Positions 1 to 9,436 are shown, counted from the stretch's first letter. The stretch: 64,000 bases of DNA from Paracoccus denitrificans (GCA_005768755.1 VAFL01000017.1:8895-72894), one strand, 5' to 3'. Program-made: numbers and translations. The notes: a model not told the origin generated them from the sequence alone.

Positions 1-40
1 TCCGCTTGGTCCGGTATCGATCTCCGGGGAAAGGGCCTGA
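1..40 (+). CDS. C-terminal tail of an upstream gene (possible dehydrogenase small subunit)
   Basis: The reading frame beginning at base 2 is open from the window edge and ends in TGA at 38-40, two bases before the start of the GMC dehydrogenase. Only about twelve residues are visible, so no domain can be recognised. By analogy with three-subunit gluconate/sorbitol dehydrogenases, the gene upstream of this kind of FAD subunit is often the small, Tat-exported subunit 3. That assignment is inference from position only. Confidence 0.3.
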   Translation, partial: PLGPVSISGERA

Positions 41-42
41 TC

Positions 43-1812
43 ATGGCGCGCGAGGAAAAGAAGAAAGACGTCGTGATCGTGGGCCTTGGCTGGACAGGCT
101 CGATCATCGGGATGGAACTGGCACAGGAAGGGCTGGAGATCCTAGCCCTGGAGCGCGGAGAGGACCGCGCCACTGTCCCCGATTTCAAATATCCCAACAT
201 GATCGACGAGCTGCGCTATGGCGTGCGCGTAAAACTGATGCAGCCGCCCGCGATCCAGACCCAGACCGTTCGGCGCAATGCCGGTGAAACGGCGCTTCCC
301 TATCGCGCCCTGGGGTCATATCTGCCCGGCAATGGCGTCGGCGGCGCGGGCGTGCACTGGAACGGTTTGAACTGGCGCCCGATGCCGGAAGAATTGAACC
401 TGCGATCCTATGTCACCGAAAACTGGGGCGCTGAGATCATTCCAGAAGACATGCTTCTGGGCGACTACCCCGTCAGCTATGACGAGCTGGAGCCACATTT
501 CACCCGGTTTGAGCATGTTGCCGGTATCTCGGGCCAGGCGGGCAATCTGAACGGGCGCATCGTGCCGGGCGGGAACCCGTTCGAGGGCTGGCGGTCGCGC
601 GATTATCCGATGCCACCCATGCCGTCGACCTGGGACAGCACCAAGTTTGCCGAAGCCGCCAAATCGATGGGCTACCACCCGTTCCCGGCACCTGCCGGGA
701 TCGCTTCGACCGCCTATGTGAACGAATACGGCATGCAGATGGGACCGTGCAATTTCTGCGGCTTCTGCGAAAGATTCGGCTGTTTCCAATATTCCAAGTC
801 CTCGCCGCAGACCGCCATCATCGATGCCCTGAAGCGCCAGCCGAATTTCAGCTATCGTACCGGGGCCGAGGTGCTGCGTGTCGAACTGGCCGCCGACGGC
901 AAGACCGCAACCGGCGTGACCTATTTTGACGACGCGACCCAGGAAGAGGTGTTCCAGCCCGCCGATATGGTGGTTCTGGCATCCTACCAGCTGAACAACG
1001 TGCATCTGATGCTGCTGTCCGGCATCGGCCAGCCTTATGATCCGGTAACGGGCGAAGGCGTGACCGGCAGAAGCTATGCCTATCAGATGAATGGCGGGGT
1101 CACGATGTTCTTCAAGGAAGACATCTTCAATCCCTTCGTCGGTCACGGTTCGAACGGGCAGGTGATCGACGATTTCGCCATCAACCAGATCGACTTCGGG
1201 GCCGAAGGCTTTATCGGCGGCTCCTATTGGCGATCGGGCACGTTCAACGGCCAGCCGATCCGGTCAATGTCGTTGCCATCCGGCACGCCGTCATGGGGCG
1301 CGGGCTGGAAATCTGCGATCAAGGAGTGGTACGGGCATTCGATGTCCATCGGGTCGCACGGCTCGCATATGGCCTACAAGACCAACCATCTTGATCTGGA
1401 CCCGACCTACAAGGACCGGCACGGTCGGCCATTGATGCGCATGACCTTCGACTGGAACCCGAATGACCTGCGCATGAATCAGTTCATGAAATCGAAGATG
1501 GAGCCGCTTGCCGCGTCGATGAATCCCGATCTGATGCAATCGGGCTTCAAGGATATCGGCGCGCATTATGACGTGCGGCCCTATCAGACGACCCATAACA
1601 CCGGCGGCCATATCATGTCCGAAAACCCGGCCGAGGGGGTGGTGAACCGCTTTTCCCAGGTCTGGGGAATACACAATGTCTTCGCGACGGGGGCCGGGAA
1701 TTTCGTGCAGAACACGCAATATAACCCGACCGGGCTGGTCGGCGGGCTGGCCTATTGGACGGCCCATGCGATCCGCACGCAATATCTGTCCAACCCGCGT
1801 CCATTGGTCTGA
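43..1812 (+). CDS. GMC-family FAD-dependent dehydrogenase, large subunit (gluconate/polyol dehydrogenase type)
   Basis: A 589-residue GMC oxidoreductase. It has an N-terminal FAD Rossmann loop (GLGWTG, residues 14-19) and a C-terminal region with NTGGH and QNTQYNPTG, typical of the GMC FAD/active-site domain. A cysteine cluster at C236, C239, C242 and C247 (CNFCGFCERFGC) sits where related FAD glucose/gluconate dehydrogenases carry an iron-sulfur cluster, suggesting electrons leave FAD through Fe-S. A purine-rich ribosome site (GGGGAAAGGG) precedes the ATG. The tri-haem cytochrome c gene follows after 15 bp, so the pair should oxidise a sugar acid or polyol on the periplasmic side and pass electrons to the respiratory chain. 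The protein has no signal peptide of its own; export with a Tat-dependent small subunit is the usual arrangement. The exact substrate cannot be read from the sequence. Confidence 0.85.
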   Translation: MAREEKKKDVVIVGLGWTGSIIGMELAQEGLEILALERGEDRATVPDFKYPNMIDELRYGVRVKLMQPPAIQTQTVRRNAGETALPYRALGSYLPGNGVGGAGVHWNGLNWRPMPEELNLRSYVTENWGAEIIPEDMLLGDYPVSYDELEPHFTRFEHVAGISGQAGNLNGRIVPGGNPFEGWRSRDYPMPPMPSTWDSTKFAEAAKSMGYHPFPAPAGIASTAYVNEYGMQMGPCNFCGFCERFGCFQYSKSSPQTAIIDALKRQPNFSYRTGAEVLRVELAADGKTATGVTYFDDATQEEVFQPADMVVLASYQLNNVHLMLLSGIGQPYDPVTGEGVTGRSYAYQMNGGVTMFFKEDIFNPFVGHGSNGQVIDDFAINQIDFGAEGFIGGSYWRSGTFNGQPIRSMSLPSGTPSWGAGWKSAIKEWYGHSMSIGSHGSHMAYKTNHLDLDPTYKDRHGRPLMRMTFDWNPNDLRMNQFMKSKMEPLAASMNPDLMQSGFKDIGAHYDVRPYQTTHNTGGHIMSENPAEGVVNRFSQVWGIHNVFATGAGNFVQNTQYNPTGLVGGLAYWTAHAIRTQYLSNPRPLV

Positions 1813-1827
1813 GAAAGGGGCGATGTC

Positions 1828-3252
1828 ATGATCAAGCTACTTCGTTTCCTTGCCGCGCTGGCACTGATCGGGCTGGTGGTGCTGCTGGCGATCATCTTCC
1901 TGCCGGTGCACAAGACCGCACCGACCGCAGAGCTGCCAGAAGACTGGACGCCACCCGAAGGCGCGGGCGAATACGCCATGTATGCGGCGGACTGCAAAGC
2001 CTGCCACACAGCGGCGGACGGCCAGCCCTTCGCGGGCGGATTGGCCGTGGCCAGCCCGATGGGCACGATCTGGTCGACCAATATCACGCCAGATCCGGAA
2101 ACCGGGATCGGGAACTATACGCTCGATCAGTTTCGTGCCGCACTTTATGACGGGATCGCGGCCGATGGGCGGCATCTTTATCCGGCCATGCCGTACGAAA
2201 ACTACCGCAAGCTGACCGAAGAAGATGTTCGCGCGCTTTACGATTACTTCATGAACGAGGTCGAGCCGGTAGAAAACGAAGTGACCGAAACCGCGCTTCG
2301 CTTCCCGTTCAACCAGCGATGGGGAATCCGGGTCTGGAACTGGATCGCGCTGCGCGGCGATGCGGGCTTTACCCCCGCAGGCGTGTCCGAGGTGCAGGAC
2401 CGCGGCCAGTATCTGGTCGAAGGGCCCGGGCACTGCGCCGCCTGCCACAGCCCGCGCACCCGCTTCATGACGCAGGAGGGGACGTCGCTTGGTCAGGACG
2501 GGTTCCTGACCGGCGGCGTGCTGAATGGCTGGAACGTGCCTGCGCTGCGCGGCGAAGGCAGCGAGTCGCAGCAATGGGACATCGACCAGCTGGCGATGTA
2601 TCTGGCCACCGGGCGCAACATCCACTCGACCGCGAATGGCGAAATGGGGCTGGTCGTCAGTGAATCGCTTCAACACCTGACGGACGAGGACAACATTGCA
2701 ATCGCCGCCTTCCTGAAAGGCGCCGACGGGGCCGCGGTGGAATTGCCCGAAAGCATCGTCGCCGAGGGCACGCAAGCATTGCCAGCACCCGATGCCGATC
2801 CAGCAGGAGAAGCCACGGCAACGATGCTGACAGAAGCATCGCCCGACATGCCGCTTGGCGCGCGGCTGTATCTGGACAACTGCAATGCCTGCCATTTCGC
2901 GTCTGGTCGCGGCGCCCCGGAAATCTTCCCTGAACTGGCCGGGAACGATCTTGCCAACGGGACGGAATCCGCCGCGCTGATCGGGATCATCCTGAACGGG
3001 GCCGAGGTCTCCTCGACCGAGCTGCGGCCGATGCATCTGGTCATGCAGGGCTATGCTGACCGGTTGTCGGATGAAGAGGTGGCCGAACTTGCGACTTTCG
3101 TACGCTCTGCCTGGGGAAATGACGGCTCTGCCGTGACGCCCGATCAGGTGGCGGCGATCCGCGATCAGGAATCGCATGACGCGACCGGCCCGGACACGAT
3201 CGTCGATGCGGTGCCAGAGGCCGCGACGGCAGACGATTCAGCGGCTGAATAG
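1828..3252 (+). CDS. Membrane-anchored tri-haem cytochrome c, dehydrogenase electron-transfer subunit
   Basis: 474 residues. An N-terminal hydrophobic segment (about residues 5-27) acts as signal/anchor. Three haem c motifs follow: CKACH (about residue 56), CAACH (about 205) and CNACH (about 352), giving the three-domain layout of the cytochrome subunit of membrane-bound gluconate, sorbitol and alcohol dehydrogenases. It is translated just after the GMC subunit with a good ribosome site (AAAGGGGCG). Its role is to take electrons from the FAD subunit and hand them to ubiquinone or terminal cytochromes in the periplasm. The C-terminus has an acidic, Ala-rich tail beyond the third domain that is probably disordered. 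Confidence 0.88.
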   Translation: MIKLLRFLAALALIGLVVLLAIIFLPVHKTAPTAELPEDWTPPEGAGEYAMYAADCKACHTAADGQPFAGGLAVASPMGTIWSTNITPDPETGIGNYTLDQFRAALYDGIAADGRHLYPAMPYENYRKLTEEDVRALYDYFMNEVEPVENEVTETALRFPFNQRWGIRVWNWIALRGDAGFTPAGVSEVQDRGQYLVEGPGHCAACHSPRTRFMTQEGTSLGQDGFLTGGVLNGWNVPALRGEGSESQQWDIDQLAMYLATGRNIHSTANGEMGLVVSESLQHLTDEDNIAIAAFLKGADGAAVELPESIVAEGTQALPAPDADPAGEATATMLTEASPDMPLGARLYLDNCNACHFASGRGAPEIFPELAGNDLANGTESAALIGIILNGAEVSSTELRPMHLVMQGYADRLSDEEVAELATFVRSAWGNDGSAVTPDQVAAIRDQESHDATGPDTIVDAVPEAATADDSAAE

Positions 3253-3279
3253 ACGCGTCTGTTCACTGCCAAAAAGCAA

Positions 3280-3306
3280 GGGGCGGCGGGTTTATCCAGC
3301 CGCCCC
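3280..3306. terminator. Stem-loop terminator between converging genes
   Basis: GGGGCGGC (3280-3287) pairs with GCCGCCCC (3299-3306) around an 11-nt loop. Read on the minus strand the stem is followed by a T-rich stretch (TTGCTTTTT), so it best fits intrinsic termination of the aldehyde dehydrogenase transcript. It may also stop the plus-strand cytochrome transcript. Confidence 0.75.
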
Positions 3307-3328
3307 TGGTCATTGGGAACGACCGCGA

Positions 3329-4789
3329 TCAGCCGTGATGCGCGGTTACCGTCTTCAGGCGGGAAAAGCCGTATAGCGCCTCGAACCCCTTTTCGCGGCC
3401 ATGGCCGGATTTTCCCGTCCCGCCGAACGGCAGTTCGATCCCGCCGCCAGCGCCGTAGTTGTTGATGAAGACCTGACCCACATTCAGCTTGCGTGCCATC
3501 CGCATCTGCCGCGCCCCGTCGCGGGTCCACAGGCCAGCGACCAGCCCGTAATCGGTGCCATTGGCGATCCGCAAGGCCTCGGCCTCGTCCTCGAACGGGA
3601 TCAGCACCTGCACGGGGCCGAAGATCTCTTCCTGCGCCAGACGGTGATCGGGGGGCACATCCGCGAACAGGATCGGGGCAACATAATGGCCACCCGCTGG
3701 CGCCTCGGGCAGGATCGTCCCTTCCGCCGCCACGGTGAGATCCTGCTTTCCAAGCGCGATATAGTCCGCGACGATCTTCTTCTGCTTGCCCGAGACAAGC
3801 GGACCAAGGTCGCGGTTTTCGGGCGCGGGACCGACCGTCAGACCGGCATAGACCGCCGCCATCCGTTCGCGCACCTGATCGTAGATCCCGCGCTGCACCA
3901 GCACCCGCGACGCCGCAGAACAGGTCTGACCCGCGCCCTGCACGCAAGCGCCCACAAGCGTCGGCAGCGTCGCCTCCAGATCGACATCGTCGAAAACGAT
4001 ATGCGGGGATTTTCCGCCCAGTTCCAGCGTCACAGGAACGACGTTCTTCGCCGCCGCTTCCTGAATATGCCGCCCCGTCATGACCGATCCCGTGAACGAC
4101 ACATGATCGACGCCCGGGTGGGTGGACAGCGCCGCGCCCACTTCCGCGCCGTAACCCGTCACGACGTTCAGCGCACCTGCCGGCAGTCCCGCTTCTGACG
4201 CCAGCGCCGCGAAGGCCAGCGACGACAGCGAGGCATCCTCGGCGGGTTTCAGAACGCAGGCATTCCCCATCGCCAGCGCCGCGCCCACAGACCGGCCGAG
4301 GATCTGCATCGGATAGTTCCACGGAATGATATGGGCGGTCACGCCATGCGGTTCGCGCAACGTATAGACCGTAAAGCCGTCCTGATAGGGTATGGTCGTG
4401 CCGTGCAGCTTGTCCGCCGCACCGCCGTAGTATTCCAGATAGCGGGCAAGCGCGATGGAATCGTTGCGGGCCTGTTTCATCGGCTTGCCGACATCGGTCG
4501 ATTCCAGAAAGGCCAGTTCCTCGGCCCGGTCCAATACCAGTTTCGACAACCGGGTCAGGATGCGTCCGCGCTCAAAGGCCGGGGTGCGGCCCCATTCGCC
4601 TTCCAGGGCTTGTTCCGCCGCCACGACGGCTTTGCCCACATCATCCGCCGTTCCCTGACCGATGGCACCGATCGCCTCGCCCGTCGACGGATTTTCAACC
4701 GGGATCGTGTCCGGATTACCGGGCCGCTGCCACTGGCCGCCAATGAAGATCATCGTCGGATCGAACCAGAGCGATTGTTGAATTTTCAT
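3329..4789 (-). CDS. NAD(P)-dependent aldehyde dehydrogenase
   Basis: 486 residues, the normal length for the aldehyde dehydrogenase superfamily. Visible landmarks are PWNYP (156-160), FTGS (232-235), the general-base glutamate in LELGG (E256), the catalytic cysteine in GQTCS (C290), EEIFGP, and a C-terminal PFGGTGKSG. It oxidises an aldehyde to the carboxylate with NAD(P)+. The broad betaine-aldehyde/gamma-aminobutyraldehyde type is the closest resemblance, but the substrate is not determined. A GGAGAA ribosome site lies upstream of the ATG. It is divergent from the TRAP operon across 189 bp and convergent with the polyol-type dehydrogenase genes, so it may process an aldehyde made by the same catabolic set. 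Confidence 0.9.
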   Translation of the reverse strand: MKIQQSLWFDPTMIFIGGQWQRPGNPDTIPVENPSTGEAIGAIGQGTADDVGKAVVAAEQALEGEWGRTPAFERGRILTRLSKLVLDRAEELAFLESTDVGKPMKQARNDSIALARYLEYYGGAADKLHGTTIPYQDGFTVYTLREPHGVTAHIIPWNYPMQILGRSVGAALAMGNACVLKPAEDASLSSLAFAALASEAGLPAGALNVVTGYGAEVGAALSTHPGVDHVSFTGSVMTGRHIQEAAAKNVVPVTLELGGKSPHIVFDDVDLEATLPTLVGACVQGAGQTCSAASRVLVQRGIYDQVRERMAAVYAGLTVGPAPENRDLGPLVSGKQKKIVADYIALGKQDLTVAAEGTILPEAPAGGHYVAPILFADVPPDHRLAQEEIFGPVQVLIPFEDEAEALRIANGTDYGLVAGLWTRDGARQMRMARKLNVGQVFINNYGAGGGIELPFGGTGKSGHGREKGFEALYGFSRLKTVTAHHG

Positions 4790-4978
4790 GTGATTCTCCG
4801 CTTAGCCGCAGCACGTCTTGCGGCCTGCGGGATAACCCAACGGAAGCACGTTGCCCATACCCGCCCGAAGACAAGCGTTTCTATGGGTGACAAACCCGGT
4901 TGAACTTGGGATGAATGCGCCCGACACGGGGACTGCGGCGCATGATCACGCGACAGACGCCCGTCAGAGGAGGAACCC

Positions 4979-5476
4979 ATGACCAACACGGCGCGCAAAG
5001 CAGCCGAGTGGCTGATGTCACTGACCCACAACCTTGCGGCACTGCTGCTGGCCATCGCGTCGGTGATGGTGATCTGGCAGGTGTTCACCCGCTTCGTGCT
5101 TGGCAGCGCTTCGGGCTGGTCAGAGGTGGCTTCGCGCGCGACGATCATCTGGATGGTATTCATTGCGGCTGGCGTCGCATTCCGCACCGGCGCCATGATC
5201 TCGCTTGAATTTATCCGCAGCGTGTTGCCGCAGGGCGCCCGGCGCGCCGTGATGTGGCTGGTTGCGGCGCTGACGCTGCTGTTTCTGGGCGTGCTTGGCT
5301 GGTATGGCCTGCAGATGACGCTGCGCGTGCAGAACCAGAAGGTCGCCATGCTTGGCGTTTCAATGAGCTGGCTTTACGCGGCCATCCCGACCGGCTGCCT
5401 GATCGCCGTTCCGGGCGTCATTCTGGCGCTGATCGACCCGCCCATCCGCCCCGAAGATCAGGAGGGGGCGGCATGA
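4979..5476 (+). CDS. TRAP transporter small permease (DctQ type)
   Basis: 165 residues with four hydrophobic segments (about residues 15-36, 50-70, 85-107 and 125-150), the size and pattern of the DctQ membrane subunit of tripartite ATP-independent periplasmic transporters. A strong AGAGGAGGA ribosome site precedes the ATG. The stop overlaps the start of the large permease (ATGA), so translation is coupled. The periplasmic DctP receptor is not next to it in the visible sequence, which is unusual for a complete TRAP operon; it must be encoded elsewhere. Confidence 0.85.
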   Translation: MTNTARKAAEWLMSLTHNLAALLLAIASVMVIWQVFTRFVLGSASGWSEVASRATIIWMVFIAAGVAFRTGAMISLEFIRSVLPQGARRAVMWLVAALTLLFLGVLGWYGLQMTLRVQNQKVAMLGVSMSWLYAAIPTGCLIAVPGVILALIDPPIRPEDQEGAA

Positions 5477-6744
5477 ATGCTGCAATTGCCGCATCGCTGA
5501 TCATCCTGTTTGTGCTGTCGGTGCCCGTGGCCGTCGCCATCGGCCTGTCGGCAATGTTCGGGATCACCTTCTTCTCGACCATGCCGCTTCTGGTCGTGCC
5601 GCAAAAGATTTTCACCAGCCTCGACAGCTTTCCGTTGCTGGCCGTGCCCTTTTTCATCCTTGCCGGGAATCTGATGTCGCGGGGGGGTGTGTCCGCCCGT
5701 CTGGTTGATTTTGCGAAATCCATCATCGGCGGGATGCAGGGCGGATTGGCCAGCACCTGCGTCGTCACCTGCATGATCTTCGCGGCGATTTCGGGATCAT
5801 CGGTCGCCACCACCTATGCCATCGGCGCGATCCTGATCCCGGCCATGGTCGCCCATGGCTATCCCAGGCCAATGGCGGCGACCATTCAGGCATCATCGGC
5901 GGAACTGGGGGTCATCATTCCACCATCCGTCCCGATGATCATCTATGCGGTTTCGACGGAAACCTCGGTCACGAAATTGTTCATGGCCGGCATCGGGCCC
6001 GGCATCCTCATAGCCGTCATGCTGGTCATCATGGTCCAGATCTGGTGCCGTTTCGCAGGTCTGGGCAAGCGCGACGGCGATCAGCGTCTTTCCTTCCTTG
6101 CCAGCGCGCGCAGCGCCTTCTGGGCGCTGATGCTGCCGATCATCATCCTTGGCGGGATCTATGGTGGCGTCTTCACGCCCACCGAGGCCGCCGCCGTCGC
6201 CGTGGGCTATGCCCTGTTGGTGGGCATGTTCATCTACCGCGAGATCCGCCCCGCCGATCTGCCGGACATCTTTCGCAGTGCCGCCGTGTCGACGGCGGCC
6301 ATCATGCTGATCATCGGCACGGCGGGGCTTCTGTCCTTCCTTGTGAACCTGTCCGGCCTGCCGCGCGTGATTGGCGTCTGGGCCGAAGGGAATTTCGCCA
6401 GTCCCCTGGCGTTCCTGCTGGCGATCAACATCCTGCTGTTCGTGGTCGGCATGTTCATCGAAACCTCTGCCGCGATTCTGGTGCTGGGCCCGGTGCTGGC
6501 ACCCATCGCCATCAGCTACGGCATCGACCCGGTGCATTTTGGTGTGGTCATGATCGTGAATCTTGCCATGGGGATGATCACACCGCCGCTTGGCGTAAAC
6601 CTGTTCGCCGCCGCGTCGGTGGCCCAGATCCCCGTTCAGCGCTTGTTCAAATCGCTGCTGATGCCACTGGCGACAGTCATTCTGGCGCTTTTGCTGATCA
6701 CCTATGTTCCTGCGATCAGCCTGTATCTGACGCGGGGACTGTAA
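5473..6744 (+). CDS. TRAP transporter large permease (DctM type)
   Basis: About 423 residues and almost entirely hydrophobic, matching the 12-helix DctM subunit that drives sodium- or proton-coupled solute import. I chose the ATG at 5473 because it overlaps the dctQ stop by four bases and gives the normal DctM N-terminus of a membrane helix; upstream in-frame sequence is just dctQ read in another frame. Typical motifs include AVPFFILAGNLM and, near the C-terminus, GMITPPLGVNLF. The following dehydrogenase begins within a few dozen bases, so the substrate is probably a hydroxy acid or sugar acid handled by that enzyme. Confidence 0.9.
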   Translation: MNAAIAASLIILFVLSVPVAVAIGLSAMFGITFFSTMPLLVVPQKIFTSLDSFPLLAVPFFILAGNLMSRGGVSARLVDFAKSIIGGMQGGLASTCVVTCMIFAAISGSSVATTYAIGAILIPAMVAHGYPRPMAATIQASSAELGVIIPPSVPMIIYAVSTETSVTKLFMAGIGPGILIAVMLVIMVQIWCRFAGLGKRDGDQRLSFLASARSAFWALMLPIIILGGIYGGVFTPTEAAAVAVGYALLVGMFIYREIRPADLPDIFRSAAVSTAAIMLIIGTAGLLSFLVNLSGLPRVIGVWAEGNFASPLAFLLAINILLFVVGMFIETSAAILVLGPVLAPIAISYGIDPVHFGVVMIVNLAMGMITPPLGVNLFAAASVAQIPVQRLFKSLLMPLATVILALLLITYVPAISLYLTRGL

Positions 6745-6775
6745 GATGGGGGGCTTCAAGATGGAGAAAGACGAA

Positions 6776-7660
6776 ATGACCATGGAACGCATCGGGATCG
6801 TCGGCATCGGGCTGATGGGGCATGGCATCGCGCATAACATCGTGACCAAGGGCTGGCCGCTTGGTTATCTTCACCACGCGGGAAACCAGCCCTCTGATGA
6901 TCTGCTGCAAGCAGGGGCACGGCAATTCGACGATGTGGCCTCGCTGGCGGCGGAAAGCGATATCCTGCTGCTTTGCGTGACCGGCACCCCGCAGGTCGAG
7001 GACGTGCTGACCGGATCGGGTGATCTGCTGGCCAATCTGCGCCCCGGGATGGTCGTTGTCGACTGCTCGACCGCGATCCCGGAATCGACGCTGGCCCTTG
7101 CCCGTCTGGTCCAGGACAAGGGTGCCCATTTCATCGATGCCGCCATGACCCGCACCCCGAAAGAGGCGCATGAGGGGCGGCTGAACCTGCTGATCGGCGG
7201 CGATCCGGCCATCGTCGATCGCGTCAGCCCGGTGCTGGAAACATTTTCCGAAAACCGTTTCTATGCCGGTCCGGTCAGTTCCGGCCACCGGCTGAAGCTG
7301 CTGCACAACTTTGTCTCGCTCGGCTCGGTCACGCTGATCGCGGAAGCCGCCGCCTGCGCGCGCGCGGCAGGAATCGATGATGCCGTTCTGGTTGATTGCC
7401 TGAAACGCGGTGGCGGCTATGGCGCGGGCCTTGATCGGATGGCGCCGTATCTGCTGGACGGGGCCGTTGATCAGCTGCGCTTTACCGTGTCGAACAGCCT
7501 GAAAGACCTGACCTATTACAATGCCATGGCCGATGAGGTCGGCACCCCCCACCTGATCGCCCAAGCCACCCGCGACATCATGGCCCGGCTGGTCGAGGAT
7601 GGCCACGGCGACGCGCTTCTGCCCCGGCAGGTCGATCTGATGACCAAAGACGGCGGCTGA
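6776..7660 (+). CDS. 3-hydroxyisobutyrate dehydrogenase-family NAD(P) oxidoreductase
   Basis: The N-terminal Rossmann fold starts with IGIVGIGLMG, followed by the 6-phosphogluconate-dehydrogenase-like NAD-binding region and an all-helical C-terminal domain with the catalytic lysine region (GHRLKLLHNF). The family reduces or oxidises beta-hydroxy acids (3-hydroxyisobutyrate, tartronate semialdehyde, gamma-hydroxybutyrate and similar). Starts at 6746, 6761, 6776 and 6782 are possible; I prefer 6776 because GGAGAAAG lies at a good distance and it avoids a family-atypical extension, giving 294 residues. It lies directly behind dctM in the same operon and ends three bases from the converging adenine deaminase gene. 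The substrate is unknown. Confidence 0.82.
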   Translation: MTMERIGIVGIGLMGHGIAHNIVTKGWPLGYLHHAGNQPSDDLLQAGARQFDDVASLAAESDILLLCVTGTPQVEDVLTGSGDLLANLRPGMVVVDCSTAIPESTLALARLVQDKGAHFIDAAMTRTPKEAHEGRLNLLIGGDPAIVDRVSPVLETFSENRFYAGPVSSGHRLKLLHNFVSLGSVTLIAEAAACARAAGIDDAVLVDCLKRGGGYGAGLDRMAPYLLDGAVDQLRFTVSNSLKDLTYYNAMADEVGTPHLIAQATRDIMARLVEDGHGDALLPRQVDLMTKDGG

Positions 7661-7663
7661 GAG

Positions 7664-9436
7664 CTAGGCAATTACCGTTTCGCGGATTTCGCCGGTCAGG
7701 CCGTCGCAAATCCCCCGATCGGTGACATGGGGGCCCGGATTACAGGCCAGAGACGCACCGACAAGCGCCTTGAAACTTCGCAGGGGCGGCATCCAGTCCG
7801 CCACCTGAGCGGCTGCGATGCGCAGTTCAGCCAACGCCGCACCGATTTCCGTCACCGGAAGGTCCGCGACCAGACCGCAGACCGGCAAGGGCAGCAGCGC
7901 CAGCAGCTTGCCGCCCTGTGCCACCGCCATTCCGCCGCCGGCGTCGATCAGCGCGTTGGCAGCAAGCGCCATATCGGCCGGGTCAGTGCCGAAGACGTTC
8001 AGATTATGGCTGTCATGGGCGATTGTCGTGGCAATGGCGCCTTGCCAGCGTCCCCATTCTTCCAGCAATCCGACGACCGGGCGCGGATCGGCCCGGCCAT
8101 GCCGGTGAATAACTGCCATGCGCAGCATCTCGGGCGGCGGGGCCACATGGCCATCGCGCACGGGAAGTTGCGCCTGCCCCCATTCGGTAAAACGCGGGCG
8201 GCGGACGGTGTTCACTCGCACGCTGTCGCCTGATGCCGCAATCTCGAAATCCGCTGCGGTCAGCGGTTGAAGCTTCACGGTGCCGGTGAAGGGCGGCCGC
8301 GCATGCGGTGGTTCAGGCGTCAGATGCGCGCCATCCCGCGCCACGACCCGGCCCGAGGCGATAACCAGACGGGCATCGAACTGACCCAGATCGTCGAAGA
8401 CGGCGATATCAGCCCGCCTGCCAGGCGCGACCAGCCCCAGATCCACGCGCCCCAGCCGCATGGCCGCGTTCAGCGTGGCGGCGCGCAGCGCGTCGATGGG
8501 AGCCATGCCGTAACCTACCAGACGGCGCAGCAGATCGGCCATGCCGTCGCCGCGCGCCAGATCGTCGGGGAAGATGTCATCTGTGCACAGGGTCAATGTC
8601 TGCGGCAGATGGGGCAGGTCATTCAGCGCAGCGACCACTTCGGGCAGGACGTAATCATGCGAGCCGCGCAGTTCGATCGTGAAGCCTGCGCGCAGCTTTT
8701 CCATGAAGTCCCCGGCCGCGCTGATCTCGTGATCCGAGTTGATGCCGGCAGCCGCAAATCCCTGCACGTCTGCACCGACAAGTCCCCGCGCATGACCGCA
8801 GACCAGCTTCCCCGACGCCAGTGCCGCGCCCACGACACCGCGCATCTTGTCGGATCGCTGCAACACGCCGCGCATATCCATGACCTCGGCCAGACCATGG
8901 ATTTCGGGCCATGACATCATCTCTCGCAGTTCGGGCGGATCGAAGGCAGCGCCCGCGACCTCGATCCCCGGCGCAGAGGGCACGCACGACGGCGCCAGCA
9001 CCAGCACCCGCAGGTCCAGCCCCTTCACGGCCTCGCACGCCCAACGCACGGCGTCCAGCCCCGCAACATTGCCCAGCTCATGCGGGTCCCAGACCACCGT
9101 CGTGGTGCCGCGCGGCACCACGGCGTCGGCATAATGACGCGGTGTGACCATCGAGCTTTCGATATGCATGTGCGTGTCGATCAGCCCCGGCGCGACGAAG
9201 CCGCCCGCGCAATCCACCACCTCTGCCGCGTCGGATCGCGTGCCTGGCGCGTGGACCGAGGCGATCAGCCCGCCCACCACGCCGATATCGGCCGCGTAGA
9301 TTTCGGACGTGGCGACATTGACCAGCTGCCCGCCGGTCAACAGCAGATCGAATGGCCCATGACCGGTCGCGGCAAGGACCGCACGGTCGCGCAGGGCGGT
9401 ATCGTTCAAATCCTGCGGCTCTCGGATCTCAGTCAA
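7664..9436 (-). CDS. ade: Adenine deaminase
   Basis: 590 residues, matching the bacterial Ade family of the amidohydrolase superfamily (not the eukaryote-like adenosine deaminase type). The metal-binding HxH lies in GLIDTHMHIESS (H89, H91). The family features RGTTT followed by DPHE, and CTDD further on, are present, as is the C-terminal adenine-deaminase domain with HDSHN. It converts adenine to hypoxanthine plus ammonia in the cytoplasm. It overlaps the nucleoside hydrolase gene by eight bases as the last gene of a purine operon. The obvious path is imported adenosine, then ribose plus adenine by the hydrolase, then hypoxanthine. Confidence 0.92.
   Translation of the reverse strand: MTEIREPQDLNDTALRDRAVLAATGHGPFDLLLTGGQLVNVATSEIYAADIGVVGGLIASVHAPGTRSDAAEVVDCAGGFVAPGLIDTHMHIESSMVTPRHYADAVVPRGTTTVVWDPHELGNVAGLDAVRWACEAVKGLDLRVLVLAPSCVPSAPGIEVAGAAFDPPELREMMSWPEIHGLAEVMDMRGVLQRSDKMRGVVGAALASGKLVCGHARGLVGADVQGFAAAGINSDHEISAAGDFMEKLRAGFTIELRGSHDYVLPEVVAALNDLPHLPQTLTLCTDDIFPDDLARGDGMADLLRRLVGYGMAPIDALRAATLNAAMRLGRVDLGLVAPGRRADIAVFDDLGQFDARLVIASGRVVARDGAHLTPEPPHARPPFTGTVKLQPLTAADFEIAASGDSVRVNTVRRPRFTEWGQAQLPVRDGHVAPPPEMLRMAVIHRHGRADPRPVVGLLEEWGRWQGAIATTIAHDSHNLNVFGTDPADMALAANALIDAGGGMAVAQGGKLLALLPLPVCGLVADLPVTEIGAALAELRIAAAQVADWMPPLRSFKALVGASLACNPGPHVTDRGICDGLTGEIRETVIA

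Noticed and set aside
1837..3177. 446-codon open frame antisense to the tri-haem cytochrome
   Set aside because: Antisense shadow; the plus strand carries three CxxCH motifs and good context.
3165..4322. 385-codon frame overlapping the aldehyde dehydrogenase on the same strand
   Set aside because: Arg/Gly-rich out-of-frame reading of the aldehyde dehydrogenase gene; no family sequence.
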